NCBI RefSeq assembly: GCF_030348505.1
Contig: NZ_JAUCFJ010000002.1
Location: forward strand, 3,910,001-3,974,000
DNA length: 64,000 bases
Origin: Lysinibacillus sp. G4S2
GTDB lineage: Bacteria; Bacillota; Bacilli; Bacillales_A; Planococcaceae
Direction: 5' to 3'
Made by a program: the position numbers and the translations under genes. The notes beneath the pieces were generated by a model. That model worked only from the letters and a program-made list of their open reading frames with translations, had not been told where the DNA came from and did no database searches. Of the stretch, positions 35,222 to 45,209 are shown piece by piece (the stretch's first letter is position 1; each line of letters starts with the position of its first letter).

Positions 35222-36166
35222 ATGGCTGGAAAACAAATTAACCCAATGTTAATTCAAGCATTAACAAATCAAGAAATCACTGAAATCCCATCATCCCCTA
35301 CGTTCAAGAATTTAGGCGGGACATATGTAAAGTCAATCGTCGATAATTTAAAAAAAGTAATGACTCAGCATGAAAAAAATGAAATCATGATGACTTGTAA
35401 AAGCTGTAACCAATCAGGCAAATATAATATTGGAACCATGCTCATTAATGTTCCTACAAATAACCAAAATGTACAGAAACCAGAACAACAGTACACTGGG
35501 TATTTCCGTTGTAAGCATTGCAATACTGCTGGACAGTGGGAAGAGTCATCAGAGCTATATATGTTTAGCATTGCAGCTCTATTGGCACCCGATAACGAAA
35601 ATACTCTTGTTCAATTTGGTGAAATGCAACTTTTTGATGGAACTTCACCAAAATATGCTACAGATGGAGAAGAACACCTCTTACATTTAATTTCTTCTTC
35701 ACCAAGCAACGCGTTATTATGGAATAAACTAGGTAATTTATACATTACTGGTGCGAGACCTGAACTTGCAATGGCAGCCTTCGAAAAATCTATTGCTATC
35801 GATCCAAATCAATTTGAGTCACACCTGTCTATTGCCAATATTCTTATAGACATTAAGGATTATCAACATACTATTCATCATTTGCATCAGGTGATGTTAT
35901 CCGCGGAGCATTATGAGCATCTTGATGCAAATCGTTTAAGAGAATTATTAGCACACGGAATATGCAAAAGTTTCATCGCTTCTACTGAATCAAAACAGAA
36001 ATATTTACCGCTTCCTACAAAAGAGCAAGTAATGTCAGCTGATAGAGAAATTAATCTAGCTACTCAAGAACTCCTTCAAGGTATTGAACTATATTCTGAT
36101 GACCTAACTTCATTTTATCCGCTCGCCGAAGCATTTATGGGAAAACGAGCTCAGGAGTTAAATTAG
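35222..36166 (+). CDS. TPR protein with zinc-ribbon-like cysteine pairs
   Basis: A 314-residue protein. Two CxxC pairs, MTCKSCNQSGKYNIG near 60 and YFRCKHCNTAGQWEE near 98, probably bind zinc. Two tetratricopeptide-like repeats follow (ALLWNKLGNLYITGARPELA near 163; a further helix pair to 235). The combination suggests a cytoplasmic protein-interaction factor, but I know no function. The start has GAAGGAG. It stands alone, and its TAG codon is followed by a gap with a terminator. Confidence 0.75.
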   Translation: MAGKQINPMLIQALTNQEITEIPSSPTFKNLGGTYVKSIVDNLKKVMTQHEKNEIMMTCKSCNQSGKYNIGTMLINVPTNNQNVQKPEQQYTGYFRCKHCNTAGQWEESSELYMFSIAALLAPDNENTLVQFGEMQLFDGTSPKYATDGEEHLLHLISSSPSNALLWNKLGNLYITGARPELAMAAFEKSIAIDPNQFESHLSIANILIDIKDYQHTIHHLHQVMLSAEHYEHLDANRLRELLAHGICKSFIASTESKQKYLPLPTKEQVMSADREINLATQELLQGIELYSDDLTSFYPLAEAFMGKRAQELN

Positions 36167-36412
36167 AAGGTTTCACAGGTGAAGTTTTTTAAAATTTTTG
36201 GTTATACTCTTAAGCCTGGAATAGAAATCAAAATTTTGATTTAAATTTTCGTCGTTTTGCAAAGTAATGATAAATTTCACCATATCTGATCGTTCAAAAA
36301 TAGAAGCTTAGATTACTCTATTCATGAAGTTGCCGTACGTATTAAACGCAACCCTTCAACGACTTCAAGCTGCGTCGCCATTAGAATAGTCTAAGTTGTA
36401 CGTACTATGCTA

Positions 36413-36455
36413 AAAAACGCTTTAAACCCTACTAAAGGATTTAAAGCGTTTTTTC
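36413..36455. terminator. Terminator in the gap after the TPR gene
   Basis: AAAAAACGCTTTAAA and TTTAAAGCGTTTTTT are perfectly complementary, giving a T-run on both strands. The rest of the 390-base gap (36167-36558) shows nothing else I can name. Confidence 0.82.
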
Positions 36456-36558
36456 TCGCGTTTTGCAATTTTAATAATATGAAAGCTTTGCAACAATGCT
36501 TACTGGATTCAATATAAAGATAATTATTTATTGAATAGTCGACTCATCACTATAGCAT

Positions 36559-36936
36559 TTATTCCTCATTAAACCATAGTTGATCTTTGTTATCAACGTC
36601 GCCATTATAATTGATTAGAATTTCTTCTCCAGCTTTTATATCTTTATAAGCAAAGAAGTCAAATGTGTGATTTTTAAAATTAATCTCATATGTTGCATTT
36701 GGTTCATATGAATGATTAAACAACATTCCATAACCAAGAAGGATAGCAGAACGACCTATCCCATACTCAAAAGCGTAATCAGCGAGCAAAGTTTGCTCAA
36801 TGTATTGATGCTCCTCATTTGGATAAGAAATTACAGGTGCCTCATGTAAAAGCTCTCCTTTTTGGATATCACATGTAGCAAATACCCCTCTATTGAATTC
36901 TCCATTACTTAATGGAGATGATTTTACTTCAATCAT
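36559..36936 (-). CDS. SET-domain lysine methyltransferase-like protein
   Basis: A 125-residue single-domain SET protein. The SET landmarks are GVFATCDIQKGELL (N-terminal strand), YGMLFNHSYEPNATYEIN (the NHSxxPN S-adenosylmethionine site near 75-80) and IKAGEEILINYNG (catalytic Tyr region). Bacterial SET proteins of this size methylate lysines on proteins that are mostly unidentified. I start at ATG 36936, which AGGAG precedes by 6 bases; the longer frame to 36954 includes that site. Confidence 0.85.
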   Translation of the reverse strand: MIEVKSSPLSNGEFNRGVFATCDIQKGELLHEAPVISYPNEEHQYIEQTLLADYAFEYGIGRSAILLGYGMLFNHSYEPNATYEINFKNHTFDFFAYKDIKAGEEILINYNGDVDNKDQLWFNEE

Positions 36937-37053
36937 GTTTGTTCTCCTACTCATTAATAAAATTTTCTTTCTAACTGTAACATTAATTTGAACATTGGGC
37001 TCTAAAAAAACAATATTTTTTTAAATTAAATACCTTTATTGTCACAGAATAAT

Positions 37054-37117
37054 GGCTTATCACCATAACGTGTAGTTGATTTCCGTTCCAGCTGGGGGGA
37101 CGTACGATGAGCCGTTT
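37054..37117. repeat. Family-1 MITE left-end fragment
   Basis: GGCTTATCACCATAACGTGT, then GTTGATTTCCGTTCCAGCTG and CGATGAGCCG, match the left end and an internal segment of family 1. The right end is missing. It occupies the spacer between the SET and ClC genes. Confidence 0.6.
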
Positions 37118-37237
37118 GTCTTTTCATTTTCTATCCTTGTCAAACGTATTCTCAAAAAAGGTAAAGTCCTCACCCCTTTTATACTAAAGGATTGGAAGCA
37201 CTTTTCAGTTGGTTTCAACCAGCGTTTCCAACTAAAA

Positions 37238-38488
37238 TCAAGCAGTTATTTTTTGCGGATTTTTTTTACCCATTTTACTTAACCAAATAAATAAAAACAC
37301 AATGATTAAAATAACCGGGGCTAACTCTTTTGGGAAAAATAGCATTAGAGCAATTCCTACTAGTAAAGGTGTCTTTAAAATAGCGATTGAAGCACTTCCA
37401 CCTATAACAGCTACGATAAAGAGCATATCTAGTTGTGGAAAAAAAGTCGCGATCGCGTAGCCCTGTAAAATAGAAGCGAATATAACCGGTAAAACATTTC
37501 CACCAACCCAACCTGACTTAAAACAAAACTCCATAAAAATCAGTTTTAAAACAGAAGCTAAAATTAAAGTAGCCATCGAAAGTGTCGGTACTAAACTAGG
37601 TAAAGCTTGCATAGAAAGTTGGCCGGAAAACAGTAACTTAGGAGCGATTACAGACATCAAACCAATACCAATACCACCGATCACAGCACTTAAAATAATT
37701 TTATTGTTAATTTTAGAAAAGAATTTTTTCATTGCTCTTTCCATTAGTTCATAAAGTTTACTAAACAAAATACCAAACAACACAAAAGGAATAAATAAAA
37801 ACAATTCATCCAATCCCCAATTAGTTTCCCCTAACTTTGTCACAAAAGGAGGTTGATCTGATATTTTAATAAAGAACATAAAGGTCACTATTCCATTAAC
37901 GATAAATAATATATATAAGAATTTCTTCAATAAAAGCAGTTTTTTCTCTTTAGGAGCCCGCTCAGGATCGTATGGAATAAGGTAGTTATGAGGTAAAGCT
38001 AATTTTTTTAGTTTAATTAACCAAGAATCCTGTTTCCATTCGTTGTAAGAAAAATAAAAGTAACGCATTTTATCTCCCTGCCATACCGATAATGCAATAA
38101 CAGAACTTAATATGGCTGCTGCTGGACCAACACTTGCACCAAAAATTAAAATTAAGAAAGCAATTAAGAAATTAAGACCTACATTGGAATAGTCCATTCT
38201 TTGAGTTGTTTTTAATTCAGCAATAGCTTCATTAGCTGTTTTAGGTAGACCGCCCCACTTGTACTTGCTAACACCTACTAAAATACCACCAAAAACACAT
38301 AAAATTAATGTATAAATAGCGGGTATTTTTAAATCATTGGATACGTCATTCCACAAAAAATCCGCCAAGCCATTAACTAAAATTAAAAAAACAGAAGAAA
38401 TAAAACCGATTATCCCACTTAAAATTATGCCATAAACAAGTAATCCGCTTATTTTAAAATACTTCTCATTCAAAATAAAATTCACCAC
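37238..38488 (-). CDS. ClC-type chloride channel/antiporter homologue, divergent
   Basis: A 416-residue protein with about 10-12 membrane helices. ClC landmarks are a degenerate first signature (GASVGPAAAI near 120, matching GREGP) and GGNVLPVIFASILQG near 330, matching GGxFxP. The gating glutamate of GREGP is replaced by Val, so it is unlikely to act as a standard H+/Cl- exchanger; a passive channel or another ion is possible. The annotated GTG start lacks a good ribosome site; TTG at 38473 with GGTG upstream is an alternative. Confidence 0.75.
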   Translation of the reverse strand: MVNFILNEKYFKISGLLVYGIILSGIIGFISSVFLILVNGLADFLWNDVSNDLKIPAIYTLILCVFGGILVGVSKYKWGGLPKTANEAIAELKTTQRMDYSNVGLNFLIAFLILIFGASVGPAAAILSSVIALSVWQGDKMRYFYFSYNEWKQDSWLIKLKKLALPHNYLIPYDPERAPKEKKLLLLKKFLYILFIVNGIVTFMFFIKISDQPPFVTKLGETNWGLDELFLFIPFVLFGILFSKLYELMERAMKKFFSKINNKIILSAVIGGIGIGLMSVIAPKLLFSGQLSMQALPSLVPTLSMATLILASVLKLIFMEFCFKSGWVGGNVLPVIFASILQGYAIATFFPQLDMLFIVAVIGGSASIAILKTPLLVGIALMLFFPKELAPVILIIVFLFIWLSKMGKKNPQKITA

Positions 38489-39070
38489 TTTTTATACGTA
38501 TATTAAGATTCTCTTATTGCATTAAGTAACTATATTTATTTGAAATACAAATAATTTTTATAATGCCCATATAACTATACTAGACTTTATGCTGAAAGGG
38601 CTAGTATTTTCCTTTCTAAATCCAATCAAACAAACTAATAAATAGATTGCCAGTTCATTTCTTAAATGAGTATCATTCTTCCCGTTTCTTTGCTACTCAT
38701 ATCCCTAACTGAAATAAACCTTTGAGACTATTATCGACTTCTCAACAATAAAATAAAAGCCATCACTTAACGATCTAAGGGCATTTGCGTAAAATCACAC
38801 GCCAAGTTCTTTTGTTATGTTTCTCAACCGCTCCTATACCTCAACACATTGCTCTGTAGCAAGAATTAGATTGCCTGTGTAAATGATTCATCTGCTCCAA
38901 CGTCAACCTTCACATGCCCTTTAACTACATCTATCAATCTCATTTGTTATACATTTACTATTTGTCTACCAACTCACAATTTAACATGTTATATTTTCCT
39001 TATAAAAGGTTTTTTAGTTAATTACGGTAATAGCGAGTTTTATTGAATAAGAGAAAAGAGGAATCGAATA
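38489..39070. other. Gene-free gap with apparent decayed coding sequence
   Basis: No frame of useful length is present. On the minus strand near 38880-38955 a short stretch reads MRLIDVVKGHVKVDVGADES before a stop, and neighbouring frames look protein-like but broken, so this may be the remains of a lost gene. The 3' edge contains the likely promoter of the phosphatase gene. Confidence 0.35.
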
Positions 39071-39637
39071 ATGGATACCATCATCTATATGATAAGACAT
39101 GCAGAATCACCATTTGTTTTCGGTCAAGAACGAACGAGAAAACTATCCAACCAAGGGGAAATAGACGCAAAAAAAGTAACGGCGATAATGAATGTGAAAG
39201 AGATCGATTTAGTAGTCTCAAGTCCTTATACAAGAGCAATTCAAACAATCGAAGGAATTGTCGATTCCAAAAATATAGAAGTAAAAGTATTTGAAGAATT
39301 AAGGGAAAGGCAATTAAAAGGTGTTTATAAATTACCTGAAGAAGAAATACAACAGGCAATAAAAAAATCCTATGAAGATATTGATTTTAACTTATCGGGC
39401 GGGGAATCAGTAAGAGACGTCCAAAATCGAGCTATTCCTATAATAAAAGAACTTCTAAATAATTATGAGACAAAAACAATTATTATAGGAACTCATGGAA
39501 ATGTTATGACTATTATTATGAATTATTTTAATAAAGAATACGGTTATGATTTTTGGAAAAACACTTCAAAACCAGACATTTACAAGTTGGTATTTTCGGG
39601 GGAAAAGCTACAATTAATACAAAGAATATGGGAATGA
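39071..39637 (+). CDS. Histidine phosphatase family protein
   Basis: A 188-residue member of the phosphoglycerate mutase-like branch. The phosphorylated His lies in IYMIRHAESPF (RHxE near residue 9), VVSSPYTRAIQT supplies the second Arg, and GTHGNVMTII carries the second catalytic His. The substrate cannot be inferred. The ATG follows AGAGGAATCG. It is a single gene. Confidence 0.88.
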   Translation: MDTIIYMIRHAESPFVFGQERTRKLSNQGEIDAKKVTAIMNVKEIDLVVSSPYTRAIQTIEGIVDSKNIEVKVFEELRERQLKGVYKLPEEEIQQAIKKSYEDIDFNLSGGESVRDVQNRAIPIIKELLNNYETKTIIIGTHGNVMTIIMNYFNKEYGYDFWKNTSKPDIYKLVFSGEKLQLIQRIWE

Positions 39638-39858
39638 CTAACGAAGAGGCTATTATCACCTTTTCAAAATCCAAAAAAACCTTCAGATATCAAATTAGGG
39701 GCTTGTGTGGATATAAAACATACACACAAGTTGTTATGCTTCCTCAATCATTCCTGTAGCTCCAATGTTCCAGATACCTTTTCAATAATGCCTAATTCAA
39801 CCAATTTTGATACTAAGGGATTTAATTTATGAAATAGCTCAATCAAAAGGACATTCAG

Positions 39859-40059
39859 TTAATTTATGAGCCTTTGGTTATATTCAATCCACTTTTCCAT
39901 TTCTCTCTCCACGGCTCGATTTTGCCATTCAAACCAAATTCCAGAACACTCACTACAATGACTGTCTACTCCACTTTTCTCATGCATATCTTTACATGTA
40001 AACACAGCCTTTTTACGACAGCTGTAGCAGTAAATTTCTTTATCTTTATCAAATTTCAT
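39859..40059 (-). CDS. Small zinc-ribbon-like protein
   Basis: About 66 residues with CYSCRKKAVFTC and SHCSECSGIW, cysteine pairs suited to bind one or two zinc ions. I start it at ATG 40059 (MKFDKDKEIYC) because GGAG is about 9 bases upstream; an in-frame ATG at 40098 has no clear site. Function unknown. Confidence 0.55.
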   Translation of the reverse strand: MKFDKDKEIYCYSCRKKAVFTCKDMHEKSGVDSHCSECSGIWFEWQNRAVEREMEKWIEYNQRLIN

Positions 40060-40214
40060 ACCTATCAACTCCAACATTTTACACATATCTCTTTCCATTT
40101 TTCACATAAATTATTCTAATTTACAAAGTAATCATTACGGAGGAGGAATAGCATTAAAATGTAGCTTTGACATAAAGTTTAATAAAAATTCGATTTCAAG
40201 TATGAAAATAAATC

Positions 40215-40262
40215 TAAAGAGCATGTTTTGATAAACATTGATCAAAACATGCCCTTATTTAA
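40215..40262. terminator. Terminator-like hairpin, second copy of the 20701 element
   Basis: AAAGAGCATGTTTTGAT and ATCAAAACATGCCCTT form a long stem followed by TTATTTAATGTG. Stem and flank are nearly the same as at 20701-20755. Confidence 0.7.
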
Positions 40263-40378
40263 TGTGGCAGATTAAATTCTTTATAAAAAAGTTTGATTAT
40301 TTTTGAAACCCTTGTTGCACTAAAGAATAACAGGTACATCACCCCTTCTTGGATCAACACACCGATGCAACAACGGTT

Positions 40379-41086
40379 TTAACATCTAACATACTTGCGT
40401 TTGAATCCGATTCTCCCTCTATCCATTTCTTTTTGAATACTTTCGTAAGCATTTAGGAAACTAGTTTTTTTCTTGTCCCGTTTGACTTCTACTATACCTA
40501 CTTCCTTTGCGGTCTCGACAGCCTTTTCATGTAGTGGCAAATATGAAATCCCCACTGTGTATAGAAAATTATTCATAGCAGATTTCGTTCTTTCTGGCGA
40601 ATCATGAATAGAATTTTTCACACTATCAAGCATATTTGAAATCTTGTTTTCGGAAAATTCATTGTCTTTGCGATTCCCTAAAAGCCAGCAATAGCAACTC
40701 CAACCCGCTGACATTCTCAGCACGTCCCCGCTTGCGATCCATTTATCAGCAACGTCTTGTGCCATATTTGACTCTGATAAAGTTACTGCCACTACATAAT
40801 CAGACAACATATAAAAATACGCTTCATCGATCCAACGATCAAAATCCGACTCAGTCATAGCTTTTGGATCTGCAATAATGCCTGCAAAATACATTGCATC
40901 ATAGTTACCTGTAGCATAAAGCTCTTCAGCTAAATGTTGATTTATTTTTATTGTCTTTGCGATTGGTTTCATAGCACCTGTAGCCACGCCAAAAAGAGGC
41001 TCGTGCGCACCATTAGATTTGTATATTTTTTTAGTTCGTTCCTTTCCGAGGGATTCAAGCTCCTGCATAACTGTTTCGAAATCCAT
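40379..41086 (-). CDS. DNA alkylation repair protein (AlkD-like)
   Basis: A 235-residue all-helical HEAT-like protein. The opening (MDFETVMQELESLGKERTKK, then FGVATGAMKPIAKTI) and the internal SDYVVAVTLSESNMAQDVAD and MSAGWSCYCWLLGNRKDNEF segments match the AlkD family, whose characterised members remove alkylated bases such as 7-methylguanine. The ATG follows GGAAGG. It is a single gene. Confidence 0.88.
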   Translation of the reverse strand: MDFETVMQELESLGKERTKKIYKSNGAHEPLFGVATGAMKPIAKTIKINQHLAEELYATGNYDAMYFAGIIADPKAMTESDFDRWIDEAYFYMLSDYVVAVTLSESNMAQDVADKWIASGDVLRMSAGWSCYCWLLGNRKDNEFSENKISNMLDSVKNSIHDSPERTKSAMNNFLYTVGISYLPLHEKAVETAKEVGIVEVKRDKKKTSFLNAYESIQKEMDRGRIGFKRKYVRC

Positions 41087-41258
41087 AGTTTTATACTTCC
41101 TTCCTTAAAATTAATACCTTTTTAATTATAACCACTAGTTCCTATTCTTTATTAGGCATTCCATACTTCCTGATTTTACCCATAATCGTTTTCAAGTATT
41201 CTGCTTTGTTAGTTTAAGTACATTTCATTACAATCTACAAATCTATTTTTACAATACA

Positions 41259-41292
41259 AAAATCACCTCTTAGAACTAACGAGGTGATTTTA
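41259..41292 (-). terminator. Terminator downstream of the cytolysin gene
   Basis: AAAATCACCTC and GAGGTGATTTT pair around a 10-base loop. It is about 120 bases past the cytolysin stop codon on the same strand and is the only clear feature of that 327-base gap. Confidence 0.75.
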
Positions 41293-41413
41293 TCAAACTT
41301 TATTACAAATTATCAATCTATACAGTGAAGTTAATCTGACACACTTAAATAGATTTGTTCGAGTTTTATACCTTCCCTGTAGCCTTTGAAAAAGTACCTA
41401 TTATGACTAATAC

Positions 41414-42946
41414 CTAATTAATACTACCTGTTGGGTATAATGTAGTTCCTCCAATTGAAACATTTATTTCATTTGATAATGGAACATTGTATTCATCAAT
41501 AATTGTTCTCCACCATTCCCATGCAAGACCTGTACATTCTCTTGCATAAATTCTTATATTTTTTGAATTAGGCGGAAGTGGTATTACTGTAGAGAAATGA
41601 GCTGTTTTGTCTTTCCAGTTTCCATCCCAAGTTTTATGAGATAATACTTCTTTTCCATTTTCATCATATGAAAATTCATCCCATGCTACTTCAAATTGAG
41701 CAACATATGCACCAGAATGATCAAGGTTGATGCGACCTCTAGAGTATTCTGTAGATGTCGTCTCGATATAATCTGTATTGTTATGAACAGCAGCAATTGA
41801 ATTATCCTTTAAGAAAACACTTGTATATGAAATTGGGTATGCTGGATTTTTAAGACTAAATTCTGCATTATCTTTAATTATTTTTCTAATATCATTAAAG
41901 TCTTTTGAGACAACCTGGTTATGCTCTTGTGAATCTCCGCCTAATACTACAGCAGTAAAGGAACTTTCTTCAAAAATATCTTTGTACTGACCACTAGTTT
42001 CTACATTCGTATTGACATCATTCAGTAAGGCTTTAAAAGCAGCTTGTACATCCTTGCTCTTTGAGCTTGTTTCTAATTTCACATAAATTGTTCTACCATA
42101 GGCTACATTTGACACCATTACTGGAGGGGCATCATTATTTACCCCTTTACGTGTTAACTCATCAAAAGACACACTATCATCAAAAAGGTCTGATGGATTG
42201 TTAGGTAATTCCGCACTTACGGTATAAAATATTTGTTTATATGCAGCAACCATCACCTTTTTCTCTCCATTTGCAATCGCATTAAAGTCAATTCCCAGTG
42301 AATTGTCAAGAACTTTGGCGTTAACATTCAGAGTGCTTGCTATTTGAGATTTGCTATAAACCATAGATTCTGAATATTGTAGTCTTGCAGGTAAAGTATG
42401 CGTTGTTGAATATTTTTCACTCCAAGTAGATACTAAGTCATCTACTGCCCCAGATACATTACCATATGTTGGATTATCCACAGTTATAGTATTTTCTCTT
42501 TTCATGCCAGGTAAATCGATGCTAATATTTAGCGGTTTTCTTTTGGCCACTAATAAACTAGGTTGATTGTCTGCAAAAGCTTGGTTTGCAAGTTGTAATG
42601 CTCCTGGATAGGAACGATTCGCCATTGAATCAATAATTGAAATATCCACCGGCGACGTTGTAAGTGATTTTTTATTACGTTCAACTACAATAAATTTATC
42701 ATTTGAGTTTGTACCTTCTTTTGGAACAAAACTATCAATCTTATCACCATTCACTGCTAAAACTTCGTTGTTATTGTAGTTCAAGTTTGCTATACCAGTA
42801 TCAATGTCATTAGTTTTGCTTGTTTCACTAGCTAAATTAGTATCAATTGTTTCAGCAAAGGAAATAATCGGATAATTTATAATGCATAAACAAACAGATA
42901 AACTTACTAGAAATTTTATAACTTTAAAATAATTTCGATTTTCCAT
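41414..42946 (-). CDS. Cholesterol-dependent cytolysin (sphaericolysin/alveolysin type)
   Basis: A 510-residue thiol-activated cytolysin. An N-terminal signal peptide (hydrophobic residues 9-29, ending FAETID) directs secretion. The diagnostic undecapeptide [11 protein letters not shown] is intact near residue 475, including the single Cys, and domains 1-3 with the membrane-inserting helices precede it. Such toxins bind cholesterol and form large pores in animal membranes. Length fits sphaericolysin of Lysinibacillus sphaericus and alveolysin. The ATG follows AAGGAGAGG, with a TATAAT-like -10 (GGTATAAT) about 20-25 bases upstream. It is monocistronic, with no regulator alongside. Confidence 0.95.
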   Translation of the reverse strand: MENRNYFKVIKFLVSLSVCLCIINYPIISFAETIDTNLASETSKTNDIDTGIANLNYNNNEVLAVNGDKIDSFVPKEGTNSNDKFIVVERNKKSLTTSPVDISIIDSMANRSYPGALQLANQAFADNQPSLLVAKRKPLNISIDLPGMKRENTITVDNPTYGNVSGAVDDLVSTWSEKYSTTHTLPARLQYSESMVYSKSQIASTLNVNAKVLDNSLGIDFNAIANGEKKVMVAAYKQIFYTVSAELPNNPSDLFDDSVSFDELTRKGVNNDAPPVMVSNVAYGRTIYVKLETSSKSKDVQAAFKALLNDVNTNVETSGQYKDIFEESSFTAVVLGGDSQEHNQVVSKDFNDIRKIIKDNAEFSLKNPAYPISYTSVFLKDNSIAAVHNNTDYIETTSTEYSRGRINLDHSGAYVAQFEVAWDEFSYDENGKEVLSHKTWDGNWKDKTAHFSTVIPLPPNSKNIRIYARECTGLAWEWWRTIIDEYNVPLSNEINVSIGGTTLYPTGSIN

Positions 42947-43351
42947 AAAAAACCTCTCCTTTTTTAGGAAATTATACCACAGAAATACTTTATTTAAATA
43001 TAGTAATTTAGTCTTGTGTTATAATCGTTTCATAGCGAACGATTAGTATATATAGCACATTTGAATTATCGGTTTTAATTACTCTAGTCGTATCAGTCGC
43101 TGATCATCTAATGAGAGTACGTCAACTATTCCTTCTATATAGAGCTACTGACTAATTAATAGAGACATTTATCTTTAATTTTTCTAATTGAGGTCATCTA
43201 ATACTTTGGCTTCTGAATGTCCTTATTTTAGGGATATAGTCTCACCCTGAGGTCAGGGGGCAAGCTATAGCGATACGAAATGAACCTTAACCTTCATCAA
43301 CGCCGTTTGGAGAGCTTTTCAGCGTATACTTTATACGAGGGAGATGGTGTA
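42947..43351. other. Spacer between cytolysin and tmrB-like genes
   Basis: This 405-base divergent gap contains the cytolysin promoter at its left edge. The right part holds a small hairpin (CCCTGAGGTCAGGG near 43244-43258). A weak open frame begins at 43280, but without a ribosome site. I see no repeat shared with the rest of the window. Confidence 0.4.
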
Positions 43352-43879
43352 ATGATTATAATGATAAATGGAGCATTTGGTGTGGGTAAAACCACTATTG
43401 CAAATATGCTTCAAAACGAAATTAAAAATAGTATGATATATGACCCTGAAGAAATAGGTTATATGTTAAGAAATGTTGTTCCCGAGGATATAAAAAGAGT
43501 AGAAGCCTGTACAGGGGATTTTCAAGATTTAGATTTATGGAAAGAATTAACCGTCGATGTAGCAAAACGTTTAATTAGTAAATATAAAATGAATCTAATA
43601 GTGCCAATGACTATTCGGAAATTAGAATACTTTCATTTCATTTACAATGGATTCAAAAGTATTGATGAACAAACCTATCATTTTTGTTTGAGTGCAAGTA
43701 AACAAACAATTTACGAAAGGTTAAGACTACGTGGAGAGGAAGAAGGTAACTGGTGTTTTCAACAAACCGATAAATGCTTGGAAGCCTACAACAAATATGA
43801 TTTTGGAGAGTATATAGATACTGAAAAAGGTGGGATTAATGTCATTGTTCACGATATAAAAGAAAAGTTACATCTTTAA
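43352..43879 (+). CDS. tmrB: TmrB-like P-loop protein (tunicamycin resistance type)
   Basis: A 175-residue protein closely patterned on B. subtilis TmrB. It has the P-loop INGAFGVGKTTIANMLQ at the N-terminus, YDPEEIGYMLRNVVPED, LIVPMTI near 90, and the RLRLRGEEEGNWC region. TmrB binds ATP and gives tunicamycin resistance at the membrane. The ATG at 43352 follows GAGGGAG and gives the same N-terminus as TmrB; the longer frame to 43280 is rejected. Resistance to tunicamycin itself is by homology only. Confidence 0.8.
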   Translation: MIIMINGAFGVGKTTIANMLQNEIKNSMIYDPEEIGYMLRNVVPEDIKRVEACTGDFQDLDLWKELTVDVAKRLISKYKMNLIVPMTIRKLEYFHFIYNGFKSIDEQTYHFCLSASKQTIYERLRLRGEEEGNWCFQQTDKCLEAYNKYDFGEYIDTEKGGINVIVHDIKEKLHL

Positions 43880-44422
43880 GTAGATGAAATACAAGCAAGT
43901 AATGAGCTAACAAAAGTAAAATTGCATTATCAGAAGTTGATCTTACATAGAGTTGACCGAAAAGAATGGTTCACAAGAAGCTGATCAGGTAGAATCTTAT
44001 GCAGAAGTGTTCAAACAGCATTAGAAATAATGGTTGATACTACTGACAGAGAGAAGTTCAACCAATTAGCCGATTTTTGTTTGATCAGATAAAATAAAAG
44101 AAGTTAAAGCGCTAAAATGCAGGACTTGTGCATAATATTTCACACAAGTCCTTTTGCTATGCCTTCAAAACTAACCTGAGAACAATCCATGCAACCAAGT
44201 ATGCGCCCTAACTGATTCTCAAATCTTTTGAGGGCTACTTTGCGGGAATTAACAAAACACTAACTTAATGATGTGCAACTGCAATCTCATCATAACTGGC
44301 TTAATAAGCTCACATATCTCTACACCCATGTTTGGAAATATGTTACACTTTACCAAGCAACTAATTATTCAGTTAGTGAAATGTTTTATTGGTTCAAACT
44401 AAATACAAATGGAGATTTTTAT
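43880..44422. other. Gene-free gap with decayed coding sequence
   Basis: A plus-strand stretch near 44020-44090 reads ALEIMVDTTDREKFNQLADF between stops, suggesting remains of a lost gene. The clear feature is the hairpin at 44121-44156. The last 30 bases supply the ribosome site of the repeat protein. Confidence 0.4.
44121..44156 (+). terminator. Terminator hairpin
   Basis: AGGACTTGTG and CACAAGTCCT pair around a 12-base loop, then TTTTG. A similar hairpin (AGGACTTGC ... GCAAGTCCTTTTG) occurs at 45059. Confidence 0.75.
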
Positions 44423-45034
44423 ATGAAAAGGAAGTTAGTCTTCACTTTTGGTTTAACAGGAGTTTTAGCATTAACAATTGGTTTTGCAAAAGACTTGCAA
44501 ATCACAGAAGTATCAGCAGAAGAACAAACAAACATTACTACGGTAATAACAAAAGAAGAACAAAATATGGTAGAAAATATGTCAGCCAAAGAGGGCTTTG
44601 TACCACAAGGAAATGGATCAGGCTTCTTTTTTAGTAAAGAGGAGCCAACTGAAAGAAAGGGTATTACCACTGTAATCACAGCCGAGGAACAAAATACGGT
44701 GGAAAAAATGTCCGTTAAAGAAGGTTTTGTACCACAAGGAAATGGATCAGGCTTCTTTTTTAGTAAAGAGGAGCCAACTGAAAGAAAGGGTATTACCACT
44801 GTAATCACAGCCGAGGAACAAAATATGGTGGAAAAAATGTCCGTTAAAGAAGGTTTTGTACCACAAGGAAATGGATCAGGCTTCTTTTTTAGTAAAGAGG
44901 AGCCAACTGAAAGAAAGGGTATTACCACTGTAATCACAGCCGAGGAACAAAATATGGTGGAAAATATGTCAGCTAAAGAGGGATTTGTACCACAAGAAAA
45001 TAGATCTGGCTTCTTTTTTATAAAAGAAAAATAA
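44423..45034 (+). CDS. Secreted protein made of four 43-residue tandem repeats
   Basis: About 203 residues. A signal peptide (KRKLVFTFGLTGVLALTIGF) is followed by an alternating acidic and glycine/phenylalanine-rich array: each unit starts with ITTVIT-EEQN, continues KEGFVPQGNGSGFFF and ends KEEPTERK. There are three full copies and a diverged, shortened fourth (to KEK). The 129-bp DNA units are nearly identical, so expansion was recent. I start it at ATG 44423, preceded by GGAG. It could be a surface/adhesive protein or a multi-copy peptide precursor. I recognise no family. Confidence 0.75.
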   Translation: MKRKLVFTFGLTGVLALTIGFAKDLQITEVSAEEQTNITTVITKEEQNMVENMSAKEGFVPQGNGSGFFFSKEEPTERKGITTVITAEEQNTVEKMSVKEGFVPQGNGSGFFFSKEEPTERKGITTVITAEEQNMVEKMSVKEGFVPQGNGSGFFFSKEEPTERKGITTVITAEEQNMVENMSAKEGFVPQENRSGFFFIKEK

Positions 45035-45058
45035 TTACGGCGTTACTTTAACAAGAAT

Positions 45059-45103
45059 AGGACTTGCGTTTATGATTGATTTTCACATATGCAAGTCCTT
45101 TTG
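45059..45103 (+). terminator. Terminator of the repeat-protein gene
   Basis: AGGACTTGC and GCAAGTCCT form the stem, followed by TTTTG, 25 bases after the stop codon. Confidence 0.8.
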
Positions 45104-45209
45104 TTATTCTCTCATCGTAACACTTTGGAGCAACTATTATTTTATCTACTTCTGAGGTTTTTCAGTTATTAGAGCGAGACATTGAAAAATGCCTTTTTGG
45201 AATGAGATA

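Noticed and set aside
44419-44937. 172-residue antisense frame opposite the repeat protein
   Set aside because: It is the mirror of the tandem repeat. The plus strand has a signal peptide, ribosome site and terminator; the minus strand has none.
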